Source of the DNA: an uncultured Sphingorhabdus sp.
GTDB lineage: Bacteria; Pseudomonadota; Alphaproteobacteria; Sphingomonadales; Sphingomonadaceae
Length of the DNA stretch: 64,000 nucleotides
NCBI GenBank assembly: GCA_947492905.1
Contig: CANLOL010000001.1
Span: forward strand, 2,293,694-2,357,693
Direction: 5' to 3'
The notes beneath the pieces were generated by a model. The model saw only the letters and a list, made by a program, of their open reading frames with translations, was not told the DNA's origin and did no database searches. This document shows, in pieces, positions 1-9,806 of the stretch; position 1 is the stretch's first letter; the number at the start of each line of letters is the position of its first letter. A program made the translations under genes and the position numbers.

Positions 1-1436
1 ACAATACCATTGGCATCAATGTCAAAGGTCACTTCCACTTGAGGAACGCCGCGCGGTGCTGGAGGAATGCCAACCAAATCAAATTGACCGAGCAATTTAT
101 TATCAGCCGCCATCTCACGCTCGCCTTGTGAAACGCGAATGGTTACAGCATTTTGATTATCTTCAGCGGTTGAATAGACTTGCGATTTTTTGGTCGGAAT
201 GGTCGTATTACGGTCAATCATGCGCGTAAATACACCGCCCAATGTCTCAATACCCAATGACAATGGTGTAACGTCGAGCAAGAGAACATCTTTCACATCG
301 CCTTGTAATACGCCTGCTTGAATAGCTGCGCCCATCGCGACAACTTCATCTGGGTTCACGCCTGTGTGTGGTTCTTTACCAAAGAATTTCTCAACCGTTT
401 CGCGTACTTTTGGCATACGGGTCATACCGCCAACCAATACAACTTCGTCAATTTCAGAAGATGTCACGCCGGCATCTTTCAACGCTTTCTTACAAGGATC
501 AAGCGTACGGTTAATCAATTCACCAACCAATTTTTCCAAATCAGAACGTGTGATATTTTTCACAAGGTGCTTTGGACCATTTTGGTCAGCTGTAATGAAT
601 GGCAAGTTGACTTCGGTGCTTTGCGCCGATGAAAGCTCAATTTTTGCTTTTTCAGCAGCTTCTTTCAAACGCTGTAATGCTAATTTATCTTGCGTTAGAT
701 CAATGCTTTCTGATTTTTTGAAATCATTGGCCAAAAATTCAACAATCTCATTATCGAAATCTTCACCGCCAAGGAATGTATCACCATTGGTCGATTTCAC
801 TTCGAAAACACCATCGCCAACTTCGAGGACTGAAATATCAAATGTACCGCCGCCAAGGTCATAAACCGCGATGGTTTTGTTTTCATCTTTATCCAAACCA
901 TAAGCAAGCGCCGCTGCTGTTGGCTCGTTGATAATACGCAAAACTTCTAGGCCAGCGATTTTACCAGCATCTTTTGTTGCTTGACGCTGTGCATCGTTAA
1001 AATAAGCAGGAACCGTGATAACTGCTTGGGTCACTGTCTCGCCCAAATAGCTCTCGGCTGTTTCTTTCATCTTTTGCAAAGTGAAAGCAGATATTTGCGC
1101 TGGTGAATATTTATCATCGCCAGCCTGTACCCATGCATCGCCATTGCTACCTTTGACAATTTTATAAGGAACCAATTCCATATCTTTCTTTGTCAATGGA
1201 TCATCAAAGCGGCGTCCGATAAGACGCTTCACAGCAAAAACAGTGTTTTCAGGGTTGGTAACGGCCTGACGTTTCGCAGGTTGACCAATCAAACGTTCGC
1301 CATCTTTGGTGAATGCAACAATAGAAGGTGTGGTTCGTGCGCCCTCTGAATTTTCAATAACCTTTGGTTTACCGCCATCCATAACAGAAACGCAGCTATT
1401 GGTTGTTCCCAAATCAATACCAATGACTTTTGCCAT
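1..1436 (-). CDS. dnaK: Molecular chaperone DnaK (Hsp70), C-terminus cut by window edge
   Basis: ATP-dependent Hsp70 chaperone of the cytoplasm, working with DnaJ and GrpE. The reading frame starts at ATG 1434-1436 (minus) after an AAGGA ribosome site and stays open to base 1, giving about 478 residues. The N-terminus reads [18 protein letters not shown], the Hsp70 phosphate-binding signature. Further in are the second signature ([11 protein letters not shown]), the third ([12 protein letters not shown]) and the start of the substrate-binding domain ([14 protein letters not shown]). The C-terminal lid lies outside the window. grpE and hrcA are about 4.6 kb away, separated by transporter and lipoprotein genes. 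No CIRCE element and no convincing sigma-32 promoter was found upstream. Confidence 0.98.
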   Translation of the reverse strand, partial: MAKVIGIDLGTTNSCVSVMDGGKPKVIENSEGARTTPSIVAFTKDGERLIGQPAKRQAVTNPENTVFAVKRLIGRRFDDPLTKKDMELVPYKIVKGSNGDAWVQAGDDKYSPAQISAFTLQKMKETAESYLGETVTQAVITVPAYFNDAQRQATKDAGKIAGLEVLRIINEPTAAALAYGLDKDENKTIAVYDLGGGTFDISVLEVGDGVFEVKSTNGDTFLGGEDFDNEIVEFLANDFKKSESIDLTQDKLALQRLKEAAEKAKIELSSAQSTEVNLPFITADQNGPKHLVKNITRSDLEKLVGELINRTLDPCKKALKDAGVTSSEIDEVVLVGGMTRMPKVRETVEKFFGKEPHTGVNPDEVVAMGAAIQAGVLQGDVKDVLLLDVTPLSLGIETLGGVFTRMIDRNTTIPTKKSQVYSTAEDNQNAVTIRVSQGEREMAADNKLLGQFDLVGIPPAPRGVPQVEVTFDIDANGI

Positions 1437-1708
1437 AATAATAAATCCTTAACTCAAATATTTCTTCATTATAAAAGCAGATGTGATGGTTTTACCCTAT
1501 TAGTGCGTCATATCCCTTGTGAGAGCTATGGCCGTACTTCCTTTTCACACCCCTTTTGTGCCTAGGCGATATAGGTGTCATTTTTCATAGCGCAAGGATT
1601 AGAAGCCAAGGATAAGAAAAAAATATCATTTTATTATGTGAAAATCAAAATATACTCCTATATTATAAGGTATAAACAGCATTATAAAATGAAATCAGAG
1701 GATTAAAA
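1437..1708. other. Divergent intergenic region, dnaK / copper-chaperone lipoprotein
   Basis: An AT-rich 272-bp spacer between two divergent genes, which must hold both promoters. It contains AGAGGA at the right spacing before ATG 1709 and AAGGA before dnaK. I see no CIRCE palindrome, no strong hairpin and no ORF. Confidence 0.5.
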
Positions 1709-2194
1709 ATGCAAAGAAATCTTGGTAAATATATCACCGCGCTTTTGGGTATTTTTGTTCTAACACTCAGCGGCTGCGGAAAAACACCGCAACTCAATGT
1801 CAAAGATGCAGTTTTAATACTCTCTCCCGTTGATACCAATCCATCTGCTTTATATTTTAACGTCCAAGGCGGCCCAGAGGATGTTGCATTGCGCAGCATA
1901 TTGTCACCGTCGGTCATTCGCACTGAAATCCATAAAAGCTCTAAAAATGATGCTGATGGAGTTATGTCTATGGAAAAAATTAATGAAGTACCCATTCCCG
2001 CAGGCGAAAAAGTCGAATTTAAACGCGGCGGATATCATGGCATGGTATGGGGCGCAAATCTGATCGCACGAAAAACCGCAGAAATGGAAGTTCTATTCAC
2101 ATTTTCCAATGGTGATATCATTCGTGTTATGGCTGATGTTCAAGAATTAGACGGCAGCATACCTGATGAGCGCAAGGCTCTAGGATACGATTGA
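1709..2194 (+). CDS. PCu(A)C-family periplasmic copper chaperone, predicted lipoprotein
   Basis: 161 aa. A hydrophobic signal ends in the lipobox LSGC with Cys23, so the protein is probably lipidated. The mature part fits the PCu(A)C cupredoxin-like chaperone fold, which binds Cu(I) outside the inner membrane and delivers it to cytochrome oxidase in known members. The copper ligand pattern is visible: His75, ten residues, Met86 (with Met88), then His110 and Met112 in the GGYHGM motif. Family hallmarks such as 'PIPAGEKVEF' precede it. No Sco or oxidase gene is adjacent. The start follows an AGAGGA ribosome site. The fold call is firm; its partner is unknown. Confidence 0.85.
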   Translation: MQRNLGKYITALLGIFVLTLSGCGKTPQLNVKDAVLILSPVDTNPSALYFNVQGGPEDVALRSILSPSVIRTEIHKSSKNDADGVMSMEKINEVPIPAGEKVEFKRGGYHGMVWGANLIARKTAEMEVLFTFSNGDIIRVMADVQELDGSIPDERKALGYD

Positions 2195-2201
2195 GCCCAT
2201 A

Positions 2202-2666
2202 ATGTTTGGACCTCACCCAAGCGGCAGGCCATTAACGCAGCAAGAGCGAGCATTGACGCGCTCTATATTTAAAAATGCTATTGATTATGACATAGTGCGT
2301 ATTCACAATCGCAAATGGTGGTGGTTTCAGCCGCGCAAAATAACCATGGCGCCCGATGGGCATCTTTGGTTTCACCCAAAAAACAATCTATTCTGCGATA
2401 ATTTTTGTGACCGCGATATTAATCTGCAAGCCCTATTCATGCACGAGATGACGCATGTATGGCAGCATCAATCGGGTATATTTTTGCCGCTACGCCGCCA
2501 TCCATTTTGCAGATATGATTATAGCATCAAACCGGGTTGGAAATTAGAGCGCTATGGCTTGGAACAACAAGCGGAAATAGTGAAACATATATTTTTACTG
2601 CGCAGCGGATATACATTTGCGGGCGCTCCGCCAATCGCCCATTATGATGGAATATTACCATTTTGA
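2202..2666 (+). CDS. Small HEMTH-motif protein, metallopeptidase-like ('Vgr-related')
   Basis: 154 aa, beginning 7 bp after the copper-chaperone gene and probably co-transcribed. Residues 81-85 read HEMTH, a gluzincin-type HExxH zinc motif followed by VWQHQ. This is typical of short proteins annotated in sphingomonads as 'vgr related protein'. Aromatic clusters (KWWWF, HLWFH) lie upstream. There is no signal peptide. A third zinc ligand cannot be assigned by eye, so peptidase activity is inference. The last 25 bp overlap the 3' end of the convergent MATE gene. Confidence 0.7.
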   Translation: MFGPHPSGRPLTQQERALTRSIFKNAIDYDIVRIHNRKWWWFQPRKITMAPDGHLWFHPKNNLFCDNFCDRDINLQALFMHEMTHVWQHQSGIFLPLRRHPFCRYDYSIKPGWKLERYGLEQQAEIVKHIFLLRSGYTFAGAPPIAHYDGILPF

Positions 2667-4060
2667 ACCTGAATAAGGCCTATTCTATCGCGCAGCATCC
2701 AACGGGCCGTCATCAATATCGCAACTACACCCAATCCACTGGCTAGGCCAATCCAAATGCCCAATCCATCCATCTGATATTGAAACGCCAATATACCGCC
2801 AACACCGATACCAATGACCCAATATCCAAATAATGCAATTAGCATAGGGATAAATGCATCATGCAAACCACGCAGCATGCCAGCCGCCACCACTTGAATA
2901 CCATCAACAATCTGAAATAAGGCCGCAATACCCAAAAACCCAACGGCCAGCGCCGCGACTTCAACATTCTCTGGCAGGCTTGCATCAATGAATAGAGCGA
3001 TAAGAGCATCAGGGAAAAGCAGCATAATAAGCGCCATTACGCTCATGAAGCTTGTTCCCAAAATCATCGCCGTCCAGCCTGCACGCGCGATACCATGCAC
3101 ATCACGCCGACCATAGGCTATGCCGACACGCACCGTTGCTGCTTGCGCTAGCCCCATCGGCACCATGAAGCTTAGGGAAGCGAGTTGAAGCGCTATGGCA
3201 TGCGCCGCCAAAGATTCCGCACCGAGCCACCCCATCAATATGCCAGCCGCTCCAAACACGCCGCCTTCTAATCCCATAGTTATGGCAATGGGCAATCCTA
3301 ATTTCCATAGAGCTATATAGCGCGGCCAATCAGCTCTCCAAAAACGCCCAAATATTTTATAGCGCCTGAAATCTCTGTGAAAAATCACCACCAACGACAA
3401 TCCACCGAACATTAGCATATTGGTCATGACGCTGCCGATGCCAGCGCCAATAATGCCCAATTGCGGAGCTCCAAAATTGCCAAAGATTAAAGCATAGTTG
3501 AATAAAGCATTGGACATAACAGCTATGATACTAATGATTAATGCCCATATCGGTTTTTCCAAGGCCGATATAAAATTGCGCAGCACTATGAAGAATAAAA
3601 ATGGCAGCATCGACCAGATATAGGCCTTTAGATATAAACCAGCATTAGCTGCAAGATCATCCTCTTGACCAAATGCAAGCAAAATAGCCTCTGTATTCCA
3701 TAGCAATATCCATATTGGAATAATGACGGATACAGCCGCCCAAAGGCTTTGCCTAAATGTACGGCGAATATCACGAACACTATGTTTCATGCGGCCAATT
3801 TCAGAAGCCATCATCGGCGCACTGGCCGTCATCAAACCCATGCAGAATATCGCGCAGGTCATCGCCAAATTAAACCCCAATGTTGCTGCGGCTAATTCAC
3901 GCGCACCGAGCCAACCTAGCATTAAAACATCAGTCGCCCCAATAAGCGCCAATGTCATATTCGACATGATAAGCGGCCATGACAAAGAAGCCGTTGCGAA
4001 CAATTCATGTCGCCAGCCTCTATTTTGCATATATGCAGATTTGATATGCGCCTCTGTCAT
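2642..4060 (-). CDS. MATE-family efflux transporter (NorM/DinF type)
   Basis: 472 aa, the usual MATE length, with about twelve hydrophobic helices in two similar halves. MATE proteins are inner-membrane Na+- or H+-coupled exporters of cationic drugs and metabolites. The N-terminal helix carries the typical pattern LSWPLIMSNMTLALIGATD, and the second half repeats it (LGLPIAITMGLEGGVFGAAG). The start ATG at 4060 has an AGG eight bases upstream. The gene is convergent with the preceding HEMTH gene and overlaps it by 25 bp. Substrate unknown. Confidence 0.92.
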   Translation of the reverse strand: MTEAHIKSAYMQNRGWRHELFATASLSWPLIMSNMTLALIGATDVLMLGWLGARELAAATLGFNLAMTCAIFCMGLMTASAPMMASEIGRMKHSVRDIRRTFRQSLWAAVSVIIPIWILLWNTEAILLAFGQEDDLAANAGLYLKAYIWSMLPFLFFIVLRNFISALEKPIWALIISIIAVMSNALFNYALIFGNFGAPQLGIIGAGIGSVMTNMLMFGGLSLVVIFHRDFRRYKIFGRFWRADWPRYIALWKLGLPIAITMGLEGGVFGAAGILMGWLGAESLAAHAIALQLASLSFMVPMGLAQAATVRVGIAYGRRDVHGIARAGWTAMILGTSFMSVMALIMLLFPDALIALFIDASLPENVEVAALAVGFLGIAALFQIVDGIQVVAAGMLRGLHDAFIPMLIALFGYWVIGIGVGGILAFQYQMDGLGIWIGLASGLGVVAILMTARWMLRDRIGLIQVQNGNIPS

Positions 4061-4156
4061 GCCATGCGCCTAGGGTAATTCGCTGCAAAGCGCTATCATT
4101 AATCCCACTTGATTAGCGTCCACTATCACGGCAAGAGGAAGGCAAGAGGTGACTAT

Positions 4157-5512
4157 ATGATAAGTGCATTGGGATTGATTGGCGGCCTAGCTTTGCTAAT
4201 CTATATGACGATTAAAGGCGTGAACATATTAATCGCTGGGCCCGTGGCGGCTATCATAGTGGCCTTAACCAGTGGCATAAGCTTAGTACCGCCGCTTGCC
4301 GTTGATGGCGCACCTGATTTTGCTACTTCTTATATGGAAGGCTTTGTGAGCTTTTTTAAAAGCTGGTTTTTAATATTCATGATAGGCGCAATTTTTGGCG
4401 AGATTATGGGGACTTCGGGCGCAGCAGCCAGCATCGCACATTGGGTAACGCGCACCATTGGCGTAAAACATGCCGTATTGGCGGTAGTCGCAGCATGTGC
4501 AATCCTAACTTATGGCGGGGTGAGCGTCTTTATCGTATCTTTCTCGGTTTATGCTCTAGCCGTGCATTTATTCCGCGAGGCCAATTTACCGCGCCGTTTC
4601 ATCCCCGCAGCACTCGCCTTTGGGTCCGTCACATTCACCATGACCAGCGCAGGATCACCTGAGATTCAAAACCTTATCCCGATGGAATATTTGGGAACAA
4701 CAGCTTTTGCGGCATGGGAGGTGAGTTTTGTAGTGGCCATATCAATGGCGATTATTGGCTGTTTTTGGATTAATTGGATGGTGCGCCGCGCCGTATCACG
4801 CGGCGAGACATTTATCGCGCGTGACAGCGATGCAGCGCCCGCAGATTATTCAAAACTACCCTCGCCATTGCTCTGTTTAATTCCATTAGCCGCCGTATTG
4901 GGCTTATTTCTATTGTTTCAATATCCGCAAAATTTTGGCGCATTATCCAAAATATTACCCGCTGCAACATGGGACAAATGGGCTTTAGTATTAGCCCTTG
5001 GCGTAGGATCACTTTTGGCAATTTGGGTGGGGCGCAAGAAATTTAATGAAATGCCCGAAGCTTTCTCTCGCGGTGCCAGCAGTGCAGTTATCGCCATCAC
5101 CAACACATGCGCGGTGGTTGGATTTGGCGCAGTGGCCAAATTAACCCCAGCCTTTGGCCAAGCATTAGAAGCCGTGCAAAGCTTGCCCGGTGATCCACTC
5201 ATCGGTGCAGCAATTGCGGTGACGGTTATCGCCGGTTTAACGGGCAGCGCATCGGGTGGGCAGACTATTGCATTGCCGTTGATAGCACCGCATTATTTGG
5301 ATGCTGGCGCCAATTCAGAAGAATTACACCGCACAGTCGCGATTGTATCGGGTGCGCTCGATAGCTTGCCGCATAACGGATATGTAGTGACCACAATTCG
5401 CGCAGTATGCGGAGAAACCCACAAAGATGCTTATGGAGCGGTTGGTGCGCTGACGGTTATATTACCGCTAGGCGGATTGGTTCTTGCATTGGCATTATTT
5501 GCGTTCTTTTGA
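4157..5512 (+). CDS. GntP-family permease
   Basis: 451 aa, all hydrophobic helices, resembling the GntP family of H+-coupled organic-acid permeases (gluconate, hydroxybutyrate and similar). Features seen are repeated Gly/Ala-rich helices, the loop GSPEIQNLIPMEYLGT and a C-terminal GALDSLPHNGYVVTT motif. I chose ATG 4157 because AAGAGG sits 7 bp upstream; an in-frame TTG at 4109 would add 16 non-hydrophobic residues without a ribosome site. It is divergent from the MATE gene. Substrate cannot be read from the sequence. Confidence 0.9.
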   Translation: MISALGLIGGLALLIYMTIKGVNILIAGPVAAIIVALTSGISLVPPLAVDGAPDFATSYMEGFVSFFKSWFLIFMIGAIFGEIMGTSGAAASIAHWVTRTIGVKHAVLAVVAACAILTYGGVSVFIVSFSVYALAVHLFREANLPRRFIPAALAFGSVTFTMTSAGSPEIQNLIPMEYLGTTAFAAWEVSFVVAISMAIIGCFWINWMVRRAVSRGETFIARDSDAAPADYSKLPSPLLCLIPLAAVLGLFLLFQYPQNFGALSKILPAATWDKWALVLALGVGSLLAIWVGRKKFNEMPEAFSRGASSAVIAITNTCAVVGFGAVAKLTPAFGQALEAVQSLPGDPLIGAAIAVTVIAGLTGSASGGQTIALPLIAPHYLDAGANSEELHRTVAIVSGALDSLPHNGYVVTTIRAVCGETHKDAYGAVGALTVILPLGGLVLALALFAFF

Positions 5513-5557
5513 TGGTGCGTTAAATTAAAATTAAAGCATCGCTTATATTCTAATTTT

Positions 5558-6046
5558 ATGAACGCACAGACAAATGCAGAGAATTTTGAAACCGCAATAA
5601 CCATAGTAGAAAAATCTATTCCGAACAAACCCGATGTTTTTGATATAAATCAAGCGCATGCTTTGCGCAGTAAATTTATCAATGCATATGCAAAGATTGA
5701 AATTTGGGCTGTTAAATATTGTTCGCTATCCAATATTAAAGGCGACAACCTCAATCAGAGAATTGAAAAGATCCGAAAATTACAATGCAAAAATCAGGAA
5801 AAAATTTCTGACTTGCTTGATGAACTTAGACCGATAACTGACTTTCGCGGTGAATTTGCGCATGCTGTATTAGAAATGAATATTATAGCTGGAAAAAATC
5901 AAATATTATACCAATGCCCTAGCTTAATAGGTCATCCAACAACTGAAAACTATGCACATCTCTGCCCAGAAAAATTGAGAGATATAACTAAGCGATTGCA
6001 TTCTATGGCCAACAGTTTGTCAGGCTTGACTGGTCTTACAAAATAA
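5558..6046 (+). CDS. Hypothetical helical protein with HEPN-like R-x4-H motif
   Basis: 162 aa, mostly alpha-helical with no signal or membrane segment. Residues around 105-112 read DFRGEFAHA, matching the R-x4-H motif of HEPN-fold proteins, some of which are RNases in toxin or defence systems. The N-terminal half (residues 29-80) is a helical stretch rich in Lys, Ile and Asn. No strong ribosome site precedes ATG 5558. It lies alone between GntP and grpE (convergent, 3 bp apart), without an obvious antitoxin partner. HEPN membership is inference from one motif and helical content. Confidence 0.55.
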   Translation: MNAQTNAENFETAITIVEKSIPNKPDVFDINQAHALRSKFINAYAKIEIWAVKYCSLSNIKGDNLNQRIEKIRKLQCKNQEKISDLLDELRPITDFRGEFAHAVLEMNIIAGKNQILYQCPSLIGHPTTENYAHLCPEKLRDITKRLHSMANSLSGLTGLTK

Positions 6047-6049
6047 TCA

Positions 6050-6676
6050 TCAATCCGGTTTTTTGGCAACGCCAACAAATGCAGGACGCAGCAAGCGATC
6101 TTTAATCATATATCCTGATTGCATTTCTTGGACGACTGTTCCGGGTTCTTGATCAGCGGTGGGAATTTCAACCATTGCCTGATGCTGGTTCGGGTCAAGC
6201 GGCAAGCCAACGGCGGCAATGCGCGTAATACCATGTTTACCAAATACAGTTTCTAATTCGCGGCCTGTGGCCTCTATACCTGTGATAAGGCCCTTCCATT
6301 TTTCTTCATCTTTAATTTCATCGGGAATAGCTTCAAGAGCACGGCTTAGATTGTCAGACACCGACAATATATCGCGCGCAAATCCTGTTGCTGCATAGGC
6401 CCGTGCATCTTGCGCATCTTTTTCAAGGCGGCGGCGCACATTTTGCGTCTCGGCTTGCGCATAAAGCACTTCTTGTTTTGCAGCAGCCAATTGATCGGTC
6501 AGCTTAGCAATCTCATCATCGACAGCTTCATCAGATTTCAAATGCTCAGGAACACCCTCTAATTCGGCTTCTGCTTCACTGTCCAATTCTGCTTCACTGT
6601 CCAATGGAGCTTCTTGCGCGGCTTCATTTGTTTCTGGAGCTTCATTCTCAAGATTGTCTTTGTCATCATGCATCAT
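6050..6676 (-). CDS. grpE: Nucleotide exchange factor GrpE
   Basis: 208 aa. GrpE releases ADP from DnaK. The N-terminal 60 residues are acidic and low-complexity. They are followed by the long coiled-coil helix (about 60-115, ending in ETQNVRRRLEKD) and the C-terminal beta domain with GITRIAAVG, FDPNQHQAM-like and VVQEMQSGYMIKDRLLRPAFVGVA-like motifs. It lies directly downstream of hrcA on the same strand (47-bp gap), the usual alphaproteobacterial order. Two adjacent ATGs (6676 and 6673) are possible starts. Confidence 0.96.
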   Translation of the reverse strand: MMHDDKDNLENEAPETNEAAQEAPLDSEAELDSEAEAELEGVPEHLKSDEAVDDEIAKLTDQLAAAKQEVLYAQAETQNVRRRLEKDAQDARAYAATGFARDILSVSDNLSRALEAIPDEIKDEEKWKGLITGIEATGRELETVFGKHGITRIAAVGLPLDPNQHQAMVEIPTADQEPGTVVQEMQSGYMIKDRLLRPAFVGVAKKPD

Positions 6677-6723
6677 GTTAATATGTCTCTTATCGCTATA
6701 TATCCAAGGCCCAAATAGTCTGA

Positions 6724-7761
6724 TTATTTTGCTAATCGAGACAATGTTTGCGCTGTTAATTCTACCATGGGAACGATGCGGGCATAATTCAAGCGAGTCG
6801 GGCCAATTACCCCCACCACGCCAACAATTTTTCCACCTTCTTCCCGATATGGCGCTGCGATAACCGAGGAACCCGATAAAGAAAATAGATTATTCTCTGA
6901 TCCGATAAATATTTTTGTCGATTGCGCCTCGCGTGCACCATCCACCAGTTTGGCTATCGCTTCTTTATTTTCCAGATCATCCAGCAATTGGCGCATTAAA
7001 TCCAGATCAGCATTCGCCGTATCATCCAACAAATTGGACTGCCCTTTTACGATCAGCACTGGCCTATCATTCGCATCATTCGACCAGGTCACTAGGCCCT
7101 TGCGCACCAAATCTGCGCTTACCTTGTCGAGCATGGCGCGCTCCGATGTAATTTCCTGATCGAGCCGCTTGATCGCATCGGATAGTGACATACCCGACAG
7201 GCGCGCGCTGATATAGTTTGCAGCTTCATTGAGCGCACTATCCGTCATATGCGGCGCAATAGCGATAACGCGATTTTCTATGCTGCCATCGCTGCTCACC
7301 AACACGGCTAAGGCTTGCACCGCCGATAATCTGACAAAGCTAAATTGGCTGACGATAATTTCTTTACGCGGCACCATTACCAGGCCCGCGCAATCGGATA
7401 GTCCCGATAATATGCTGCTCACGGCCGATAATGCTTCTTCTATCGGTCCTTCATTAGAAATCTGCGCTTCAATAGCGGCGCGCTCTTCGGGCGATGGTTC
7501 GGCAGCTTGCATCATGCCATCAACAAATAATCTTAGGCCGCTATGCGTTGGAATGCGCCCAGCGCTAGTATGCGGGGCTGCGAGCAAACCCGTTTGTTCC
7601 AAATCATGCATGACATTGCGGATAGAGGCGGGCGATAAATTCAATCCGGAGACCTCTGAAATAGTGCGCGAACCGACGGGCGATCCGCTATCTAAATAAC
7701 TCTCTACCACGATACGAAAAATATCGCGGGTGCGTTCATTCATATTGGCTATTTCATTCAT
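6724..7761 (-). CDS. hrcA: Heat-inducible transcription repressor HrcA
   Basis: 345 aa, normal for HrcA, which represses groESL-type operons by binding CIRCE. The N-terminal winged helix is clear (RDIFRIVVESYLDSGSPVGS, then SPASIRNVMHDLE and HTSAGRIPT). The C-terminal part has the GAF-like domain ending in VVGVIGPTRLNYARIVPMV. ATG 7761 follows AGAGAGG; a second ATG at 7743 is also in frame. It is divergent from rph. No CIRCE palindrome is seen anywhere near it, so its targets (probably groESL) lie elsewhere. Confidence 0.96.
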   Translation of the reverse strand: MNEIANMNERTRDIFRIVVESYLDSGSPVGSRTISEVSGLNLSPASIRNVMHDLEQTGLLAAPHTSAGRIPTHSGLRLFVDGMMQAAEPSPEERAAIEAQISNEGPIEEALSAVSSILSGLSDCAGLVMVPRKEIIVSQFSFVRLSAVQALAVLVSSDGSIENRVIAIAPHMTDSALNEAANYISARLSGMSLSDAIKRLDQEITSERAMLDKVSADLVRKGLVTWSNDANDRPVLIVKGQSNLLDDTANADLDLMRQLLDDLENKEAIAKLVDGAREAQSTKIFIGSENNLFSLSGSSVIAAPYREEGGKIVGVVGVIGPTRLNYARIVPMVELTAQTLSRLAK

Positions 7762-7856
7762 AACCTCTCTCTATGCAATTATTGAAATAGATTCCAGCCT
7801 TGCGAAAAATTTACGCTCGTTTATGCCATCATCATTATCATTCAGGAGAATCATCA

Positions 7857-8576
7857 ATGCGACCATCTGGCCGTGCGCTCGATCAAATGCGCCCCATCAC
7901 TATCGAAACAGGTTTCACTAAGCATGCAGAAGGCTCTTGCCTCATCAGCTTTGGTGATACGCGCGTATTATGCACTGCCAGCGTCGAAGAGCGATTGCCG
8001 CCTTGGATGCGCGGCAGCGGTGAAGGTTGGGTCACGGGCGAATATAGCATGCTTCCACGCTCTACCCATACGCGCTCAAATCGCGAAGCTGCGCGCGGCA
8101 AGCAGTCAGGCCGTACCCAAGAAATTCAGCGCCTCATTGGCCGTTCTTTGCGCAGCGTTGTCGATTTGAAAAAATTGGGCGAACGTCAAATCACACTCGA
8201 TTGCGATGTCATTCAAGCCGATGGCGGAACACGCACCGCTAGCATCACTGGCGCTTGGGTTGCCCTGCGCCTTGCGGTTAATGGTTTGATGAAACAAGGG
8301 TTAGTGAACGTCGATCCTATTGAACAAAAAGTCGCGGCCATTAGCTGCGGCATCTATAAGGGCAACCCCGTGCTTGATCTGGACTATGATGAAGATAGCA
8401 ATGCAGGGGCCGATGCCAATTTTGTTTTGACCAGCAATGGCAATATCGCCGAAGCACAAGCCACAGCAGAAGGCGAAACTTATGACGAAGAAGCATTGCT
8501 ACGTTTACTGCGTCTTGCCAAAATCGGCTGTAATCAAATATTCGAAGAACAAGAAAAAGCCGTTAACGGAGCATAA
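7857..8576 (+). CDS. rph: Ribonuclease PH
   Basis: 239 aa, full length. A phosphorolytic 3'-5' exonuclease that trims tRNA 3' ends. The start [14 protein letters not shown], the phosphate-site region [23 protein letters not shown] and the C-terminal [26 protein letters not shown] stretch are diagnostic. ATG 7857 has AGGAGA 7 bp upstream; an in-frame TTG at 7800 is rejected. Its stop is directly followed by the start of rdgB (TAA then ATG with no gap), suggesting translational coupling. Confidence 0.97.
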   Translation: MRPSGRALDQMRPITIETGFTKHAEGSCLISFGDTRVLCTASVEERLPPWMRGSGEGWVTGEYSMLPRSTHTRSNREAARGKQSGRTQEIQRLIGRSLRSVVDLKKLGERQITLDCDVIQADGGTRTASITGAWVALRLAVNGLMKQGLVNVDPIEQKVAAISCGIYKGNPVLDLDYDEDSNAGADANFVLTSNGNIAEAQATAEGETYDEEALLRLLRLAKIGCNQIFEEQEKAVNGA

Positions 8577-9203
8577 ATGACGCATCGCAAGTTAGAGCCA
8601 GGAAAATTAGTAATAGCTAGCCATAATGCGGGTAAGGTGCGCGAAATTCGTACCTTGCTTGAACCTTTTGGTATTGAACCTGTCTCGGCGGGTGACCTAA
8701 ATTTGCCCGAGCCAGAGGAAACGGGAACAACGTTCGAGGATAATGCTCTGCTAAAAGCGCATGCCTCTGCCCAAGGTTCTGGTCTGCCTGCTCTAGCCGA
8801 TGATAGCGGTTTATGCGTCGCCGCATTGGGCGGTGCGCCCGGTGTTTACACGGCCGATTGGGCAGAACGACAGCCCTATGAAGGTGAAGCAGGCCGCGAT
8901 TGGTATATGGCCATGGGCAAAGTAGAGGGCAAATTAGCCGAGCAAGGCCCAGATGTTGATCGCAGCGCTTATTTCATATGTACGCTTGCGCTAGCGTGGC
9001 CCGATGGTCATGCAGAAGTTTTTGAAGGGCGCGTACAAGGATCGCTCATCTGGCCGCCGCGAGGAACATTAGGCTTTGGCTATGACCCAGTATTTAGACC
9101 CGATGGACATGATCAAAGTTTTGCCGAATTAGACCCTGCCGATAAGCACGCCATGAGCCATAGGGCCGATGCGTTCAAAAAATTGGTTGCCGCATCTTTC
9201 TAA
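8577..9203 (+). CDS. rdgB: RdgB/HAM1 non-canonical purine NTP pyrophosphatase
   Basis: 208 aa. It hydrolyses ITP, XTP and dITP to clean the nucleotide pool. The N-terminal [11 protein letters not shown] and the motifs [17 protein letters not shown] and GFGYDPVF are the ITPase signatures (substrate and Mg sites). It begins at the base after the rph stop, in the conserved order rph-rdgB-hemW, although hemW here is separated by an inverted CAP-domain gene. Confidence 0.97.
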   Translation: MTHRKLEPGKLVIASHNAGKVREIRTLLEPFGIEPVSAGDLNLPEPEETGTTFEDNALLKAHASAQGSGLPALADDSGLCVAALGGAPGVYTADWAERQPYEGEAGRDWYMAMGKVEGKLAEQGPDVDRSAYFICTLALAWPDGHAEVFEGRVQGSLIWPPRGTLGFGYDPVFRPDGHDQSFAELDPADKHAMSHRADAFKKLVAASF

Positions 9204-9227
9204 GCAATTCATGCTAAACGCTAAACA

Positions 9228-9806
9228 TCATAAATCAGTCGGCCTTTGGCCAATCACATTACCGGCTGGGCTATAACGACATACTAGAAAATCATCGCGC
9301 GCATTGGAAGCAATTGCACATCCTACATGCGTGGTTTTGCCCCAAATGATTTGCGTATAATGGCCCACAGCAGACCAATGCCCTTTGGTCACGACATTGG
9401 GAAATAATCCATCCTTATAAATAATCTTTTCATTTATCCACGCGCCAGACATTTGCTCATATCCAAAAGCACCTCTTGTCCCTTTCCAGAGATTTTCTCC
9501 TTGCGGCGGGCCACCATGGTTTTGCGGATCATGTTCGAAAATATCTTCAGCGGCTAATTTTTGCGCATATATAGCTGCATCTTTGACTAGGCCTTCATCC
9601 CATAAAAGCGGAGCTACATTCACTTCTGAGCGCGCTGCATTATGCGTTTTCATCATAGAATTTTTAAGAATTTCATTGCGGAAATCATTATTATCATTGC
9701 TATTTGTTGCAATATTACGAATGCGTTTTGTTGTTTCCACAGGCTCGCTCGCACAAGCCGCTAGCGCGAAAAGAGGAATGAAGCTAAGGCGGAGAATATT
9801 ATGCAT
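9228..9806 (-). CDS. CAP/SCP-domain lipoprotein
   Basis: 192 aa. A signal peptide ends in the lipobox LAAC (Cys18). The mature region from about residue 55 is a cysteine-rich secretory protein/PR-1 (CAP) domain: HNAARSEVNVAPLLWDEGL, GENLWKG and VGHYTQIIWGKTTHVGCA carry the conserved His and Glu cavity residues. Bacterial members are secreted, and their biochemical role is mostly unknown. It is inserted in opposite orientation between rdgB and hemW. Its start codon lies within the same ATGCAT palindrome as the hemW start. Confidence 0.88.
   Translation of the reverse strand: MHNILRLSFIPLFALAACASEPVETTKRIRNIATNSNDNNDFRNEILKNSMMKTHNAARSEVNVAPLLWDEGLVKDAAIYAQKLAAEDIFEHDPQNHGGPPQGENLWKGTRGAFGYEQMSGAWINEKIIYKDGLFPNVVTKGHWSAVGHYTQIIWGKTTHVGCAIASNARDDFLVCRYSPAGNVIGQRPTDL

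Noticed and set aside
318..864. Plus-strand ORFs across the left end
   Set aside because: They are reverse-strand shadows of dnaK, whose codon pattern and protein match are unambiguous.
1437..1708. Heat-shock (sigma-32) promoter or CIRCE element for dnaK
   Set aside because: No inverted TTAGCACTC-type repeat was found. A GTGTGAAAAGG-like stretch is too weak to call a -35 box.
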